Assembly: GCF_000321225.1 (NCBI RefSeq)
Contig: NW_004450583.1
Coordinates: 288,495 to 352,494 of the forward strand
Length of the DNA stretch: 64,000 nucleotides
Source of the DNA: Odobenus rosmarus divergens
Taxonomy: Eukaryota; Chordata; Mammalia; Carnivora; Odobenidae
Reading direction: 5' to 3'
Part shown: piece by piece, positions 34,831-47,406 of the stretch
Layout of the letters: every line of letters starts with the position of its first letter
How positions within the stretch are numbered: the stretch's first letter is position 1
Notes under the pieces: model-generated
Databases searched by the model: none
What the model was told of the DNA's origin: nothing
Seen by the model: the letters and a program-made list of their open reading frames with translations, nothing else
Program-made: the position numbers and the translations under genes

Positions 34831-36119
34831 GAAAATGAAATTAAGGGAACAGTTCATTTATAATAGCATCAAAAAGAATAAAATACTTAGGATTAAACTT
34901 AACCAAGAAACTGTAAGACTTTTACACTGAAAACTACAAAACATTATTGTAAGAAAATAGAGAAGACCTAAAGAACTGGAAAGTCATCCTGTGTTTATGG
35001 ATTGGAAGACTTAATATTATTAAGATGGCAATACTCCCCAAATAGATTTACAGGTTGAGTGAATTCCAAAATAATACTAAAAAAGAACAAAATATGAGAC
35101 TTCACACTTCCTGATTTTAAAACTTGATACAAAGCTACAGTAACTAAAACAGTGTGGTACCAGCATAAGAAGTGATATATAGATCAACAGAATAAGATCA
35201 AGAATCCAGAAATAAACCCACACATCTATGGCCAATTGATTTTCAACAAGGGTGCCAAGACCATTGAATGGGAGAAGAATAGTCTCTTCAACAAATGGTG
35301 CTTAAACAACTGGATAGCCACATGGAAAAGACTGAATTTGGAACCTTATTTCACAATACATATAAAATATCAACTCAAAATGGATCACAAACATACATTT
35401 AAGAACTAAAACTATAAAACTCTTAGAGGAAAGCATAGGAGTAAACCTTAATGATCTTAGATTTGGCAGTGGATTCTTAGATATGACACCAAGACCATAA
35501 ACAACAACAGAAAAATTGGTAAACTGGATTTTATCAAAATTAAAAAAAACTTTTTGTATCAAAGGATATTATAAAAAAAGTGAAAAGACAACCTACAGAA
35601 TTAGAGAATATAAGTGCAAATCATACACCTGATAAGACTCTAGCATCCACAATATATAAAGTACAATTAAACAACAAAGGGACAAACAACCCAATTTAAA
35701 AATGGGCAAACAACTTGAATAGATATTTCTCCAAAGATTACACACAGCCAACAAGCATAGGAGAAGATGTTCAACATCATATTCTTTCGGGAAATATAAA
35801 CCAAAACCAAAATCACAATGAAATACCACTTCACACCCACTAGAATGGCTATGTTAAATAAAAAAAAAAAAGACAGTAACAAGTATTGGTAAGGGTGTGG
35901 AGAAGTTGGAAACGTCATACATTGCTGGTGGGAAGGTAAAGTGGTGCAGCCATTGTGTAAAGTTTGATAGTTCCTCAAAAAGTTAAACATAAAATGACCC
36001 TATGACCCAGCAATTCCATTCAAAGGTATATAACCAAGAGAACTGAAACCATATCCACACAAAAGCCTGTGCATGTATGTTCAGAACAGCATTATTTGTA
36101 ATGGTCAAAAAGTAGAATC

Positions 36120-36220
36120 TGGGGAGCCTGGGTGGCTCTATTGGTGGAGCATGTGACCCTTGATCTCAGTGTTGTGAGTTCAAGCCCCACACTGGGTATA
36201 GAAATTAAAAATATTAAAAC
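36120..36220 (+). repeat. Short old-type CAN SINE inside L1
   Basis: ggggagcctgggtggctct ... cccacactgggtatagaaat; flanks share aaagtagaa. Confidence 0.88.
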
Positions 36221-36282
36221 AAAGTAGAAACCCAAATGTCCATCAACTATGAATGGAGAAACAAAATTTGGTATATCTAACT

Positions 36283-36682
36283 GTTATGGACTGAATTGTG
36301 TCCTCCTCAGAATTTATATGTTGAACCCTTAACCTCCAGTGTGACTGTTTGGAAATGGGACCTTTAGGGAGGTTAAATGAAGTCCTAAGGGTGGGGCCCT
36401 CATCCTATAGAGTTATAAAAAGAGGAAGAGACATCAGAGCTCCCTTTCTGTGTATGCACAGAAAAGGGGTCACGCAAGGATACAGCTGCCTACAAGCCAT
36501 ATAGCACCTTGATCTTGGACTTCTAGCCTCCAGAACTGTAAGAAGTGTTCCTTCTCTCGCTGTGTCTCTGTCAAATAAATAAATAAAATCTTTAAAAAAA
36601 AAAAGAAAAAGAAAAAGAAATTTCTGTTACTTAAGCCATCCAGTCTGTGGTATTTTGTTATAGCAGGTTAAGTAACTGATAT
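36283..36682 (+). mobile_element. MLT1-like MaLR LTR inside L1
   Basis: Starts tgttatggactgaattgtgtcc, contains 'ggtggggccctcatcc', 'cttctagcctccagaactgt', 'tctgttacttaagccatccag' and ends near aactgata. It carries a SINE tail fragment at 36547-36622. Confidence 0.85.
36547..36622 (+). repeat. Strongly 5'-truncated CAN SINE (tail only)
   Basis: Starts gttccttctctcgctgtgtc and ends in an (AAAAAG)n tail; the tRNA-related head is absent. Confidence 0.88.
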
Positions 36683-37482
36683 ACCATGCAATGTAATATT
36701 ATTTGTTCATAAAATAAAGTAATCCTGCATGTTTCAGCACGGATGAACCTTGAATATATTATGCTAAGTGAAAGAAGCCAGACACAAAGAGCCATATATT
36801 GTATGATTTCATTTGGTTGAAATGTCCAGAACAGTCACATCCATAAAGAAGGTAGTTTAGTGGTTGCCAAGGGATAGAGGAAGAAGGGAATTGAGAGGTA
36901 TGTGGTATCTCTTTGGAGTGATAGATATTTTCTGAAATTAGTGGTGCTGGTTGCACAACATTGTGAATATACTAAAAACCAATTAATTGTATACTGTAAA
37001 ATGGTTAAAAATGGTGAATTTTATGTTATATGAATTTTATCTCATTAAAAACATTTTTTAAAACTTTCATCCTGTATGTAAATGTGAGTCTGTTGATGGT
37101 TAATTCTTTTTTTATAGATATGAAGAAAATTTTATTTCAATTTATTTATTCTAAAAACAAAAGCAAAAAAACCAAAAAATGTTCACCCATTTCTCCAATT
37201 CCCCACCCCCTGCCTCTAGCAACCACCTATCTTTTATTTATGAGCTTTGTTTTATTTGTTTTTAGATTTCATCTACAAGAAAGATCATACAGTAATTTTC
37301 TCTGATTTACTTCACTTAGCATAATGCCCTCAAGGTCACAAATGGAACAATTTCATTCTTTTTTATGACTGAAGAAAATTCCACTGTATATATACACCAG
37401 GATTTTTTTTAACCATTCATCTACTGATGGACCTAAGGTTGTTTCCATATCTTGGCCATTGTAAGTAAATGCTGCAGTGATG

Positions 37483-37683
37483 AGGCGCCTGGGTGGCTCA
37501 GTCGTTAAGTGTCTGCCTTTGGCTCAGGTCATGATCTCAGGGTCCTGGGATCGAGCCCTGCATCGGGCTCCCTGCTCGGCGGGAAGCCTGCTTCTCCCTC
37601 TCCCACTCCCCCTGCTTGTGTTCCCTCTCTCGCTGTGTCTCTCTCTGTCAAATAAACAAAATCTTAAAAAATAAAAGTAAAAA
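37483..37683 (+). repeat. CAN SINE inside the antisense L1
   Basis: Duplication aaatgct(g/a)cagtga at about 37469 and 37685; a shortened tail (aaataaacaaaatc). Confidence 0.94.
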
Positions 37684-37818
37684 TAAATGCTACAGTGAAC
37701 ATGGAGGTATATATATCTTTTCAAGTTAGTGTTTTCATTTTCTTCAGATAAATACCAAGTGGTGGAATTGCTGGATCATGTGGTAGCTCTATTTTTAATT
37801 TTTTAAAAACACTTTACT

Positions 37819-37994
37819 TTTTTTAAGATTTTATTTATTTATTTGAGAGAGAGAGCGAGCATTGAGCTGGGAGGAGAGGGAGAAGCAGATTCCCCTTGGG
37901 CAAGGAGCCCGATGCCGGAATCGATCCCAGCACCCTGGGATCATGACCTGAGCCGAAGATGGACACTTTACCTACTAAGCCACCCAGGCACCCC
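37819..37994 (-). repeat. CAN SINE inside the antisense L1
   Basis: Body shortened ('gagcattgagctgggaggagaggg'); head ends gccacccaggcacccc; flanks share ctattttt-aattttt. Confidence 0.92.
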
Positions 37995-38947
37995 TATATT
38001 TTTTAATTTTTGAGGAACATCCATACTTTTTCCCATAGTGGCTACAGCAATTTACATTCCCATGAACAGTGCACAGGTGTTCCCTTTCTCCACCTCCTTG
38101 CCAACCCTTGTTATTTCTAGACTTTTTGATAATAGTCATTCTGACTGGTATGAGGTGATACTTCATTGTGATTTTGATTTGCATTTCCCTAATGATTAAT
38201 GATGTAGAGCATCTTTTTGTGTACTTGTTGGCTATTTGTATTTCCTCTTTGGGAAAATGTCTATTCAGATCTGCCCATTTTCAAATTGGATTTTTTTTGG
38301 CTATGTATCTATTTTCATATATTTTGGACATTAGCCCCTTATCAGACAGATGATTTGCAAATATTTTCTCCCATTCAATAGGTTGGTTTTCATTTTGTTG
38401 ATTTTTCCTTTTGCTATGCATAACCTTTTTAGTTTGTTTTATTTTGCTTTCCTTTGTTTTGCTTTTGGCATCACATTCAAAAAATCATGGTCAAGACCTA
38501 TGTCAAGAAGCTTACTTCATATTTTTTTTTGTAGTTTTGTGGTTTCAGGTCTTATGTTCAAGTGTTTAACCTATTTTAAATTGGCTTTTGTGTATGGTGT
38601 AAGATACTGGTCCAATTTATTGAAGAGACTGTCCTCACATGGATTTATTTCTAAGTTCTCTATTGTGTTCTGTTGGCCCGTGTGTCTATTCCCACGTCTA
38701 TTCCCATGCCGATGCCGTACTGTTCTAATTGCCATAGCCATGTATATGCTATATGCCGTAGCTATGTTTGAAATATGGGAGCAAGATGCCTCTAGCTTTG
38801 TCCTTTCTCAAGATTGCTTTGGCTATTTGGGGTCTTTATGGTTTCATGCAAATTTTAGGATTGTTTGTCCTATTTCCGTGAAAAAGGACATTAGAAATTT
38901 GATAGGAATCACACTGAATCTATTTTGGGGGGTTAGTATGGACTTTT

Positions 38948-38983
38948 TTTTTAAAGATTTTTTTGTTTATTCATTCGAGACAC

Positions 38984-39020
<37 letters not shown>

Positions 39021-39160
39021 GCAGGGGGAGAAACAGAGGTGGGGGATAAGCAGGCTCCCCGCTGAGCAGGGAGCCCGACATGGGGCTTGATCCCAGGATC
39101 CTGGGATCATGACCTGAGCCGAAGGCAGAAGCTTAACCATCTGAGCCACCCAGGCGCCCC
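38948..39160 (-). repeat. CAN SINE inside the antisense L1
   Basis: Flanks tagta(t/c)ggac on both sides; a (GA)n run of about 20 units at 38990-39013. Confidence 0.93.
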
Positions 39161-42100
39161 TAGTACGGACATTTTAAAAGTATTAATTCTTCAAATCTAT
39201 GAGCACAGGCTATCTTTCCATTTATTTGTGTCTTCTTCAGTTTCTTTCATTAATGTCATTATACAGGTCTCATTATACAGGTCCTTTACCTCCTTAGTTA
39301 AATTTATTCCTAGGTATTTTATTCTTTTTGATACAAATATAAGTGGGATTTTTTTCTTAATTTCTCTTTCTGATAGTCCATTATTAGTGTATAAAAATGC
39401 AACAGATTCTTGTGTATTGATTTTGTATCCTACAACTTTACCGAATTCATTTATTAGTTCTAACAGGTTTTGATAGAATCTTTAGGGTTTCTATATATGT
39501 CATCTGCAAATAGAGTTTTATTTCTTCTTTCCCAATTTGGATGACTTTTATTTCTTTTTCTTGCCTAACTGCTTTGGGTAGGACTTCCAATACTATGTTG
39601 AATACAGGTAGTGAAAATGGACATCCTTGTCTTGTTTCTGATCTTAGAGGAAGCTTTCAGCTTTTCACTGTTGAGCATGATGTTCTTTGTGGGCTTGTCA
39701 TATATATACTTTATTATGTTGAGGTACATTCTCTCTATACCCACTTTTGTTGAGTGTTGAATTTTGTCAAATGCTTTTTCTGCATCTAGGGATTATCATA
39801 TGATATTTAGTCTTCATTTTGTTAATGTAGTGTATCATACTGACTGGTGGATGTTGAACCATCCTTGCATTCCTGGATTAATACCACTTAATCATGATGT
39901 ATTATCCTTTTATTTTTTTATTTATTTTCTGATGTATTATCCTTTTACTGTATTGTTGACTTTGGTGTGCTAATAATTTGTTGAGGATTTTTGCATTTAT
40001 GTTCATCAGGGATACTGGCCTCTACTTTTCTTGTGGTATCCTTGGTTTTGGTATCAGAGTGATGCTGGCCTCATAAAAAAAAAGTTTAGAAGAGCTCTTT
40101 CCTCTTCTGTTTTTTGGAAGAGTATGGATTGGTATTAATTCTTCTTTGAATGTTTGTTATAATGGACCAGTGAAGCCATCTGGTCCTGAATTTTTGTTTG
40201 TTGGTAAGTTTTTTTTACTCATTCAGTCTCCTTCACTAGTAACTGGTGTGTTCAGATTTTCTGTTTCATCATGAGTCAGTCTTGGTAGGTTGCATGTTTT
40301 TTGAAATTTATCCATTTCTACTAGGTTATCCAATTTGCATATTCATAATATTCTCTTATAATTGTTTGTATTTCTGTGGTGTTGGTTGTTATTTCTCCTC
40401 TCTCATTTGTGACTTTATTTGGGTCCTTTCTCTTTTCTTCTTGATACATTTAGCTAGAGGTTTATCAATTTTATTAATTTTTTCAAAGAATGACCTGGTT
40501 TTATTGATCTGTTCTATTGGGGTTTTTTTAGTTTCTATGTCACTTATCTCTGCTCTAATCTTTATTATATAGTAGCATGTTATTTAACCTTCATGTATTT
40601 GTGGTCCTTCCAGAGTCTTTCTTGTGGTTGACTTGTTTCATAATGTTGTGGTCAGAAAAGGTACATGGTATGACTTCAAGTTTCTTGTATTTGTTGAAGC
40701 CTGTTTTGTAGCCTAATACTTGTTCTATTCTGGAGAATATTCCATGTGCACTTTAAAAAACTGTGTATTCTGCTGTTTAAGGAGGGAATGTTTTGAATAT
40801 ATCTGTTAAGTCCATCTGGTCCAGTGTGTCATTCAAAACGATTGTTTCCTTCTTGATTTTCTGTTTAGATGATCTGACCATGGACATAAGTTAAAGTCCC
40901 ATACTATTGTTGTATTATTGATTAGTTCCTTTATGTTTGTAATTGTTTTATGTATTTAGGCGCTCTAATGTCGGATGCATAAATATTTATAATTGTTAGA
41001 TCTTCTTGTTGTATTGCCAGCTTTATTATATAGTGCTCTTGGCTCTTGTTACAGTCTGTTTTAAAGTCTAGTTTGCCCAATATAAGTATTGTTACTCCAG
41101 CTGTCTCTTGAAACCCATTTGCATGATAAATGTTTTTCCATTCCCTCATTTTCAATCTGCAGGTGTCTTTATGGTCTAAAATTAGTATCTTGTAGGCAGT
41201 GTGTAGATGAGTCTTGTTTTTTTATCCAATGACACCCTATGTCTTTTGATTGGAGTGTTTAGTCCATTTACATTCAAGGTAATTAATAGTTATGTATTTA
41301 TTGCCATTTTATTTGTTTTGTGATCATTTCTGGAGCTTTTCTCTGATCCTTTCTTGTCTATCTCTCTTTCGTGTTTTGCTGATTTTCCTTAGTGATATAT
41401 TTGGATTTTTTTCTCTTCATTCTCTGTATGTTTATTAGTGGTTTTTCATATATGGTTACCATCAGGTTTGTATATAACCTTTTCTACATAACAGTCTATA
41501 TTAAGCTTATGATCATTTACATTTGAACCCATTCTTTTTCTTCTCTCCTCCCATTTTAGATTATATTATATTTTATATGCTTTTTGTGAGTTTCTTGACT
41601 GGTTTTACAGAAATATTCATTTTTGCTGCTTTTTGTTTTTCCTGCCTTTATACTGTCACCTTCGGTCTCTCCTTTCCACTCACAGAGTCCCCTTTAATAT
41701 TTCTTGCAGGGCTGTTTTAGTTTAGGTTCCAAACTCCTTCAGTTTTTGTCTGGGAAACTCTATCTCTCCTCTATTCTGAATGACAGCTTTGCTGAATAGA
41801 GTATTCTTCGCTGCAGATGTTTTCCATTCAGCCCTCTGAATACATCATGCCAATTTCTTCTGGCTTGCCAAATTTCTGTTGAAAAATCTGCTAGCCTTAT
41901 GGGTTTTCCCTTGTAAGTTAATGATTTCTTTTGTTCTGCTGCTTTTAAGATCTTCTTATCACTATATTTTGCAAATTTAAATACAATATGTCTTTGGTAT
42001 GGGTGTGCTTTTGATGATTTTGATGAGAGTTCTCTGTGCCTCCTGGATCTGGATGCCTGTTTCTTTCCCCAGATTAGGGAACTTTTCAGCTATTATTTCT

Positions 42101-43928
42101 TCAAATGAATTTTCTGCCCCCTTTTCTTTGTCGTCTTCTGGGGCTCCTATAATACAAACATTATTACATTTGATAGAGTTCCTGAGTTCCCTAAGTCTAT
42201 TCTCATTATGCGTAATTCTTTCTTTTGTTTAACTTCATTGCTTTCCATTATTTTGTCCTCTAGGTCATTAATTTGTTCCTCTGCTTCTTCCAGCCTGCTG
42301 TTCCTTGCATAGTGTGTTCCTGATCTCATTTATTGCACTCTTCATCTCTGTATGATTTTTTAACTCTTTTACTCTATGGTAAGAGTTTCACTGATGTCTT
42401 CCATTCTTTTCTCAAGTCCAGTGAATATCCTTATGATTGTTGCTTTAAATTCTCCATCAGGCATGTTACTTATATCTGTTTTGCTTAGATCTCTGGCCAT
42501 GACCTTACCTTGTTCTTTCATTTGGGATAAATTCCTGTCTTCTCATTCCATCTAAGTCTCTGCCTGCTTCTGTGTATCAGAAAAGCCAATTATGTCTCCT
42601 GTTTCTGAAAGTAATGGCCTTATGAAGAGGTCATGTAGTGCCCAGAGCCTGGTGCTTCAGTGAGTCTCCAGTGTGTGCTGCATATGCTGTACTATTGTGT
42701 TCTGGCTGCTCTATCCTTCCAGCTAGTCATCTCTCCTTTCCTGCTGTGGGCAATGTTTGGTCCCTGGCCTGAATGTGGTGAGTTTTAACTAGGTATGCCC
42801 TTGTCTGCTTGTGAAATGAGACCAGTCACTACTTCCACTGGAACTGAGGCCTTGCAAAACTCTCTGAAAGAGAGATGTGGTGTGGGGAGGGGTTTGGCTG
42901 GTCTTCTGGGGGAAGGGCCTGCTACACTGGGATGAAGTTAGCATGACTGAGAGGGGCAGCTCCATTGGAGCACAAGGATATAGGGTTTAGTGTAAGCAAG
43001 TTAGGTAGCCACTGTCTGCGCTGTGCTGCTTCCTGCAGGTGGCTCTGTGTTTATGCTGGGGGAGGGGTGAGTAGTGCGGGAGAAAATGGCACTGGCCAGC
43101 TCCTTTATTCTGAGATGTCTCTGTGAATACTGCCTCAGGGACATGCTCCAAGAAGAGCAAATTATCTCCCCATTCTCTGCCCTATGTTTTCTTCAGTTGC
43201 TATTTCCACACTGTGTGCCCCCAGGTTCTTTGCCTGTCTTCTCTCCAAGAGCAGCACAGTACCCTCTGGGCTCTATCCCGCCAAGCCTGCTGACCTTTAA
43301 AATTCCAAGCCTTAAGCCCCACTGGTTGCAAGATCTCATGAAATTCAGCCTCTCTCATTTTCCAAGCCAGTGGCTATGGGGAAATATTCTTGTGCATTCC
43401 TGTGTGCTTCTCTCTCTCTCTCACCCTTCTCCACACCATGGCTCCCTCCCATCGACAGAGCTGTGATCCGTTTCTCCCCTAAATCACATCTCCACATTTC
43501 TACCTTCTTTGATGTGACCACTTCTCTCCCTTTAGTTGTAGAGTTTGTTTGGTTAGTCTTCATGTCAATTTCTGGGCTATTTAGGATGATTTGATAGTTA
43601 TGCAGTTGTATTCAAGGGATAAGGTGAGCTGGGGTCCTCCTACTCCACCACCATCTTCCTATCTCTACGGAAGATTTCTTGACTAATTTTAGGACATGTG
43701 CCAGAGAAGCAGAGATGTGTGTCAGCTTTCTCTGGGAACAGAAGTACCTTCGGGCACTATTATCCTTTCCCTCACCCAGCTTAGATAGCCAGACACCTGT
43801 GGGAGGCACTTCTGACACCTCCATCTATCTTGTTGGTACTACTTGCTCTGCCCCAGCATTGCCCTGCAGTCTCACCCCACCCAACCTGACCAAACTGGCA
43901 GTCACCTCCAAAATAAGCTAACCCCGCA

Positions 43929-44192
43929 CACCAGTATGCTGACAGTAGCTGCTGATGGGTCTCTCAGCTAGCCACTCCAGGAGCAAGCTCTGCCCAATAT
44001 TGCATCTGCAGCAGTCATAGTGGGTCATTGCAGACAGCAGGGCTGAGGGCTAGTCCTGCTCACCATTGAGCCTACAGTGACTGCAATCAGGCCTCTCAGT
44101 GAGCTGCTCAAGAGGCAAACACTGCCCACCAGTGTGCCCACAGTAGCCTTGGCTCAAGCACAACAGGAAGGTGCAGGCAGCTCACACAGGGG
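43929..44192 (+). repeat. Four 66-bp tandem units in the L1 5' UTR
   Basis: Units start at 43929, 43995, 44061 and 44127, exactly 66 bases apart. Units 1 and 3 agree best (caccag..., cacagt/gacagt, ctctcag, ...ctgcc). Unit 4 matches unit 1 over its first 21 bases with three differences. Unit 2 is the most diverged. Confidence 0.8.
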
Positions 44193-44355
44193 ACAACCCT
44201 GCAGTACCTGGTTCTGATGACCAGGGTGGACTGCGCCACAGAGCACTACAGGATGCCTTCTACATAAGGCAACTACTTTCAAAATCAGGCCTAATACACA
44301 GAAACAAATACAGAGTCAGAAAAAATCAGGAGACCAAAGAATGAGTTCCAAACAT

Positions 44356-44553
44356 TTTTTTTTTAAGATTTTATTTATTTATTTGACAGAGAGAAAGATA
44401 GCGAGAGCAGGAAAACAAGGCAGGGGGAGTGGGAGAGGGAGAAGCAGGCTTCCCGCTGAGCAGGCAGCCCGACATGGAGCTCAATCCCAGGATCCCAGGA
44501 TCACGACCTGAACTGAAGGCAGACGCTTAACGACTGAGCCACCCAGGTGCCCC
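44356..44553 (-). repeat. CAN SINE inside L1
   Basis: Duplication aatgagtt(c)(c/t)aaa at about 44340 and 44559. Confidence 0.93.
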
Positions 44554-44762
44554 CAAGGAATGAGTTCTAAATGAAGTACCAAGACAAAACAACAGAGAAA
44601 GAGCTAAATGAAATGGAGATAAGCAATCTACCTGATAAACAGTTCAAAGATACTCACCGGACTTGAGAGAAGAATGGGGGATAGAAAGGGATAGAAAATA
44701 TAAAAAAAGAATCAGTCCGACCAAAAAATACAGTAACTGAAGTGAAAAAAACACTGGGGTTA

Positions 44763-44926
44763 AGGGTTCCTGGGTGGCTCAGTCAGTTAAACGTCTGACT
44801 CCTGATTTCCGCTTGGATCATGATCTCAGGGTTGTGGGATCGAGCCCTACATAGGGCTCTGTGCTGGGCAGAGAGTCTGCTTAAGATTCTCTCTCTCCCT
44901 CTCCCTCTCAAAAAAAAAAAAAAAAT
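44763..44926 (+). repeat. CAN SINE inside L1
   Basis: Subtype with 'cgtctgactcctgatttccgc'; ends in a plain poly(A) of 16. Confidence 0.92.
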
Positions 44927-45059
44927 ACAGTAGAAGGAATCAACAGCAGATTAGAGAATGTAGAAAAATGTTTCAGCAATCTGGAAGATAGGGTGATGGA
45001 AAGCAACCAAACTGAAACAGCAAAAAGAAAATGAATTTTAAAAGAGGATAGGTTAAGGG

Positions 45060-45480
45060 ACCTCTGTGATAATGCTAAGTGTAATAACATTCACATTGTA
45101 GGGGTCCCAGAAGAAGAGAGAAAATTTATTTGAAGAAATAGTAGCTGAAAACTTCCCTAACCTTGAGAAGGAAACAGACATTCAGGCCCAGGAATCACAG
45201 AGAACCTCACACATGATGAACCAAGGAAGTCCACACCAAGACATATAATAATTAAAATGACAAAAATTTTAAAAAGACAGAGAATCTTAAAAGCAGCAAG
45301 AGAAAAGGAAACCATTACATACAAGGAAAGCCCCATAAGGCTATCAGCTGATTTTTCAGCAGAAATTTTGCAAGTCAGAAAAATGTGGCATAATATATTC
45401 AAAGTGCTGAAATGTAAAACCTACAACCAAGAATACATTACCCAGCAAAGTTATCATTTGGCATTGAAAGAGATATAAAG
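45060..45480 (+). pseudogene. L1 ORF1 C-terminal remnant
   Basis: A 73-codon open stretch (45257-45478) reads TKILKRQRILKAAREKETI, then PIRLSADFSAEILQ, the C-terminal RNA-binding part of the L1 ORF1 protein, in the sense frame. Upstream text (EEIVAENFPNLEKETDIQ) is in the same family but separated by frame breaks and a SINE. The stretch is not expected to give a functional protein. Confidence 0.85.
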
Positions 45481-45859
45481 AATTTCCCAAACAAAAGTTA
45501 AAGGAGTTATCACTACTAAACTGGCCCTACAAAGAATATTAAAGGAAATTTAAGTAGAAACAAAAAGGCCATAACTAGAAGTAAGAAAATTTTGAAAGGA
45601 AAAAAAATTTACTGTTAAAAGCAAACATACAGTAATGGTAGTAATCAATCACTTATAAAGCTATATGAAGGTTAAAACACAAAAGTAGTAACAGGTATTA
45701 TATCGACAAAAATTAGTCAAGATACACAAAATAAAAATATGTAAAATATGGTATCATATACATAAAACAGAGTAAAAATCAAGTGCTTTTAGAATGTGTT
45801 CAAACTTAAGCAACCATCAAAAAAGAAATTGAGAAATCAATTACAAGAAAAAAACTAGA

Positions 45860-46480
45860 AGAAATACAAACATATGGAGGATAACAACATACTACCAAAC
45901 AGTCAATGGGTCAATGAAAAAATCAAAGAGGAAATCAAAAACTACCTGGAGACAATTGAAAATGGAAACAGGACAGTTCAAAATCTTTGGGACACAGCAA
46001 GGGCAATTCTAAGAAGGAAGGTTATAGCAATACAGGACTACCCCAAAAACCAAGAAAAAGCTTACTCTAAATTTATATATAAAGGAACTAGAAATAGTAG
46101 AACAAAGCCCAGAGCTAGCAGAAGGAAGGAAATAATAAAGATCAGGGTGGAAATAAATTAAAGAGAGACTAAAAAATCATTAGAAAAGATCACTGAAACC
46201 AAGAGCTGTTTCCTTGAAAAAATAAAATTGATACACCTTTAGCCAGACTCATCAAGAAAAAAAAGAGGACTCAAATAAAATCAGAAATGAAAGAGAACTT
46301 ATAAACTACATCAGAGAAATATAAGGCTTATAAGAGACTATCAAAAATTATATACCAACAAATTGGACAATCTACAAGAAATGGGTAAATTTCTGGAAAC
46401 ATACAATTCTCTGAGTCAGGAAGAAACAGAAAATCTGAACCGATTAATTACTACTAACAAAATTTTGAATTGGTAATCAA
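45860..46480 (+). pseudogene. L1 ORF2 remnant between endonuclease and reverse transcriptase parts
   Basis: A 95-codon sense frame at 45874-46161 contains NGNRTVQNLWDTARAILRRK and ASRRKEIIKIRVEIN, the L1 ORF2 linker region. It opens about 300 bases after the end of ORF1, so roughly 0.7 kb that would encode the endonuclease is absent. Stops follow at 46161. Confidence 0.85.
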
Positions 46481-46493
46481 AAAACTCCCAAGA

Positions 46494-46682
46494 TGGGGCA
46501 CCTGAGTGATTCAGTCGGTTAAGTGTCCAACTCTTGATTTCAGCTCAGGTCATGATCTCAAGATTGTGAGATCGAGCCTCACATCAGGCTCCATGCTCGG
46601 GGGGAGTCTTCTTGAGGATTCTCTCTCTCTCTCTCCCCCTGCCACTCCCCCAACTTGTGCTCTCTCTCTAAATCTTAAAAAA
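46494..46682 (+). repeat. CAN SINE inside L1
   Basis: Exact duplication aaaaaactcccaag at 46480 and 46683. Confidence 0.95.
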
Positions 46683-46771
46683 CAAAAAACTCCCAAGAAA
46701 AGTCCTGGACATGATGCTTCACAGGTGAGTTCTAGCTAACATTTAAAGACAAGTTAAAATCTATCCCTATC

Positions 46772-46976
46772 AGGATGCCTAAGTGGCTCAGTCAGTTGAG
46801 CATCTGACTCTTGATTTTGGCTCAGGTCATGATCTCAGGGTCATGGGATCAAGCCCCACATCAAGCTCTGAACTGGGCATGGAGCCTGCTTGGGATTCTC
46901 TCTCTCCCTCTTTCTCCCTCTCTTCCCTGCTGCTCGCTCGCTCTTTCTCTCTTGCTCAAAAAATAATAATAAAATA
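46772..46976 (+). repeat. CAN SINE inside L1
   Basis: Subtype 'gcatctgactcttgattttgg'; tail aataataataaaataat. Confidence 0.92.
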
Positions 46977-47152
46977 ATCCCCCTCAAACTATCCCAAAAA
47001 ATGGAAGAGGAAGGAATCCTTTCAAGTTCATTCTATGAGATCAGCATTACCCTGATACCAAAACAAGACAAAGACACTACAAAAAAATAAATTACAGACC
47101 AATCTTCAATAAAATATTAGCAAACAGAACTTAAAATTACATTGAAAGAGGG

Positions 47153-47346
47153 GTGCCTGGGTGGCTCAGTTGGGTAAGCATCTGACTCTTGATTTCAGCT
47201 CAGGTCACGATCTCAGGGTTGTGAGATCCAGCCCTGTGTTGGGCTCCATGCTCAGGGGGGAATCTGCTTGAGATTCTCTCCCTCTCTCTCTGCCCCTCCC
47301 CCAGCTTGTACTCCTTCTCTCTCAAATAAATAAATAAATCTTTAAG
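47153..47346 (+). repeat. CAN SINE inside L1
   Basis: Flanks (t)tacatt(g/a)aaag(a) at about 47137 and 47351. Confidence 0.92.
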
Positions 47347-47406
47347 AAAATACATTAAAAGAATCATTCACCAAGATCAAGTGGGACTTATTCCAATGAT
47401 GCAAGA

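Larger units (their letters stand above)
34825..37070 (+). mobile_element. Old L1 ORF2 second half and 3' UTR, sense
   Basis: Runs 'attataatagcatcaaaaagaat' style ORF2 text (34857), 'ggaccagaat'-like blocks, 'ttcaacaagggtgccaagacc', 'gaagatgttcaacatcat', to the 3' UTR ending 'tatgaattttatctcattaaaaac'. Interrupted by an old SINE (36120) and an MLT1 LTR (36283). Confidence 0.85.
37090..43666 (-). mobile_element. Near full-length L1, antisense to the gene, inactive
   Basis: Read on the minus strand, the 5' end is at about 43666 (agagataggaagatggtgg, a carnivore L1 5' start). The 5' UTR runs to about 42.6 kb, an ORF1-like region lies at about 41.7-42.5 kb, the ORF2 endonuclease part at about 40.9-41.3 kb, and reverse transcriptase to C-terminus on to about 38.1 kb; the 3' UTR reaches about 37.1 kb. 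Every frame is broken by stops and shifts, so no protein is made. Three SINEs lie inside. The 213-codon + frame at 38350-38991 is antisense of ORF2 and not a gene. Confidence 0.85.

Noticed and set aside
34516..34857. Antisense open frame of 113 codons.
   Set aside because: Falls in an ancient interspersed repeat whose phrases recur in mammals; low-complexity chance frame.
38350..38991. The longest open frame in the window, 213 codons on the + strand, with hydrophobic segments.
   Set aside because: It is the antisense of L1 ORF2 C-terminal sequence on the minus strand; T-rich antisense gives Phe/Leu-rich fake membrane proteins. It has no splice sites or family resemblance.
43074..43466. Open frame of 130 codons on +.
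   Set aside because: Lies in the antisense of the L1 5' UTR, which is GC-richer and stop-poor; no known protein is recalled.
45874..46161. 95-codon sense frame as a possible small gene.
   Set aside because: It is a recognisable scrap of L1 ORF2, so listed as a pseudogene fragment.
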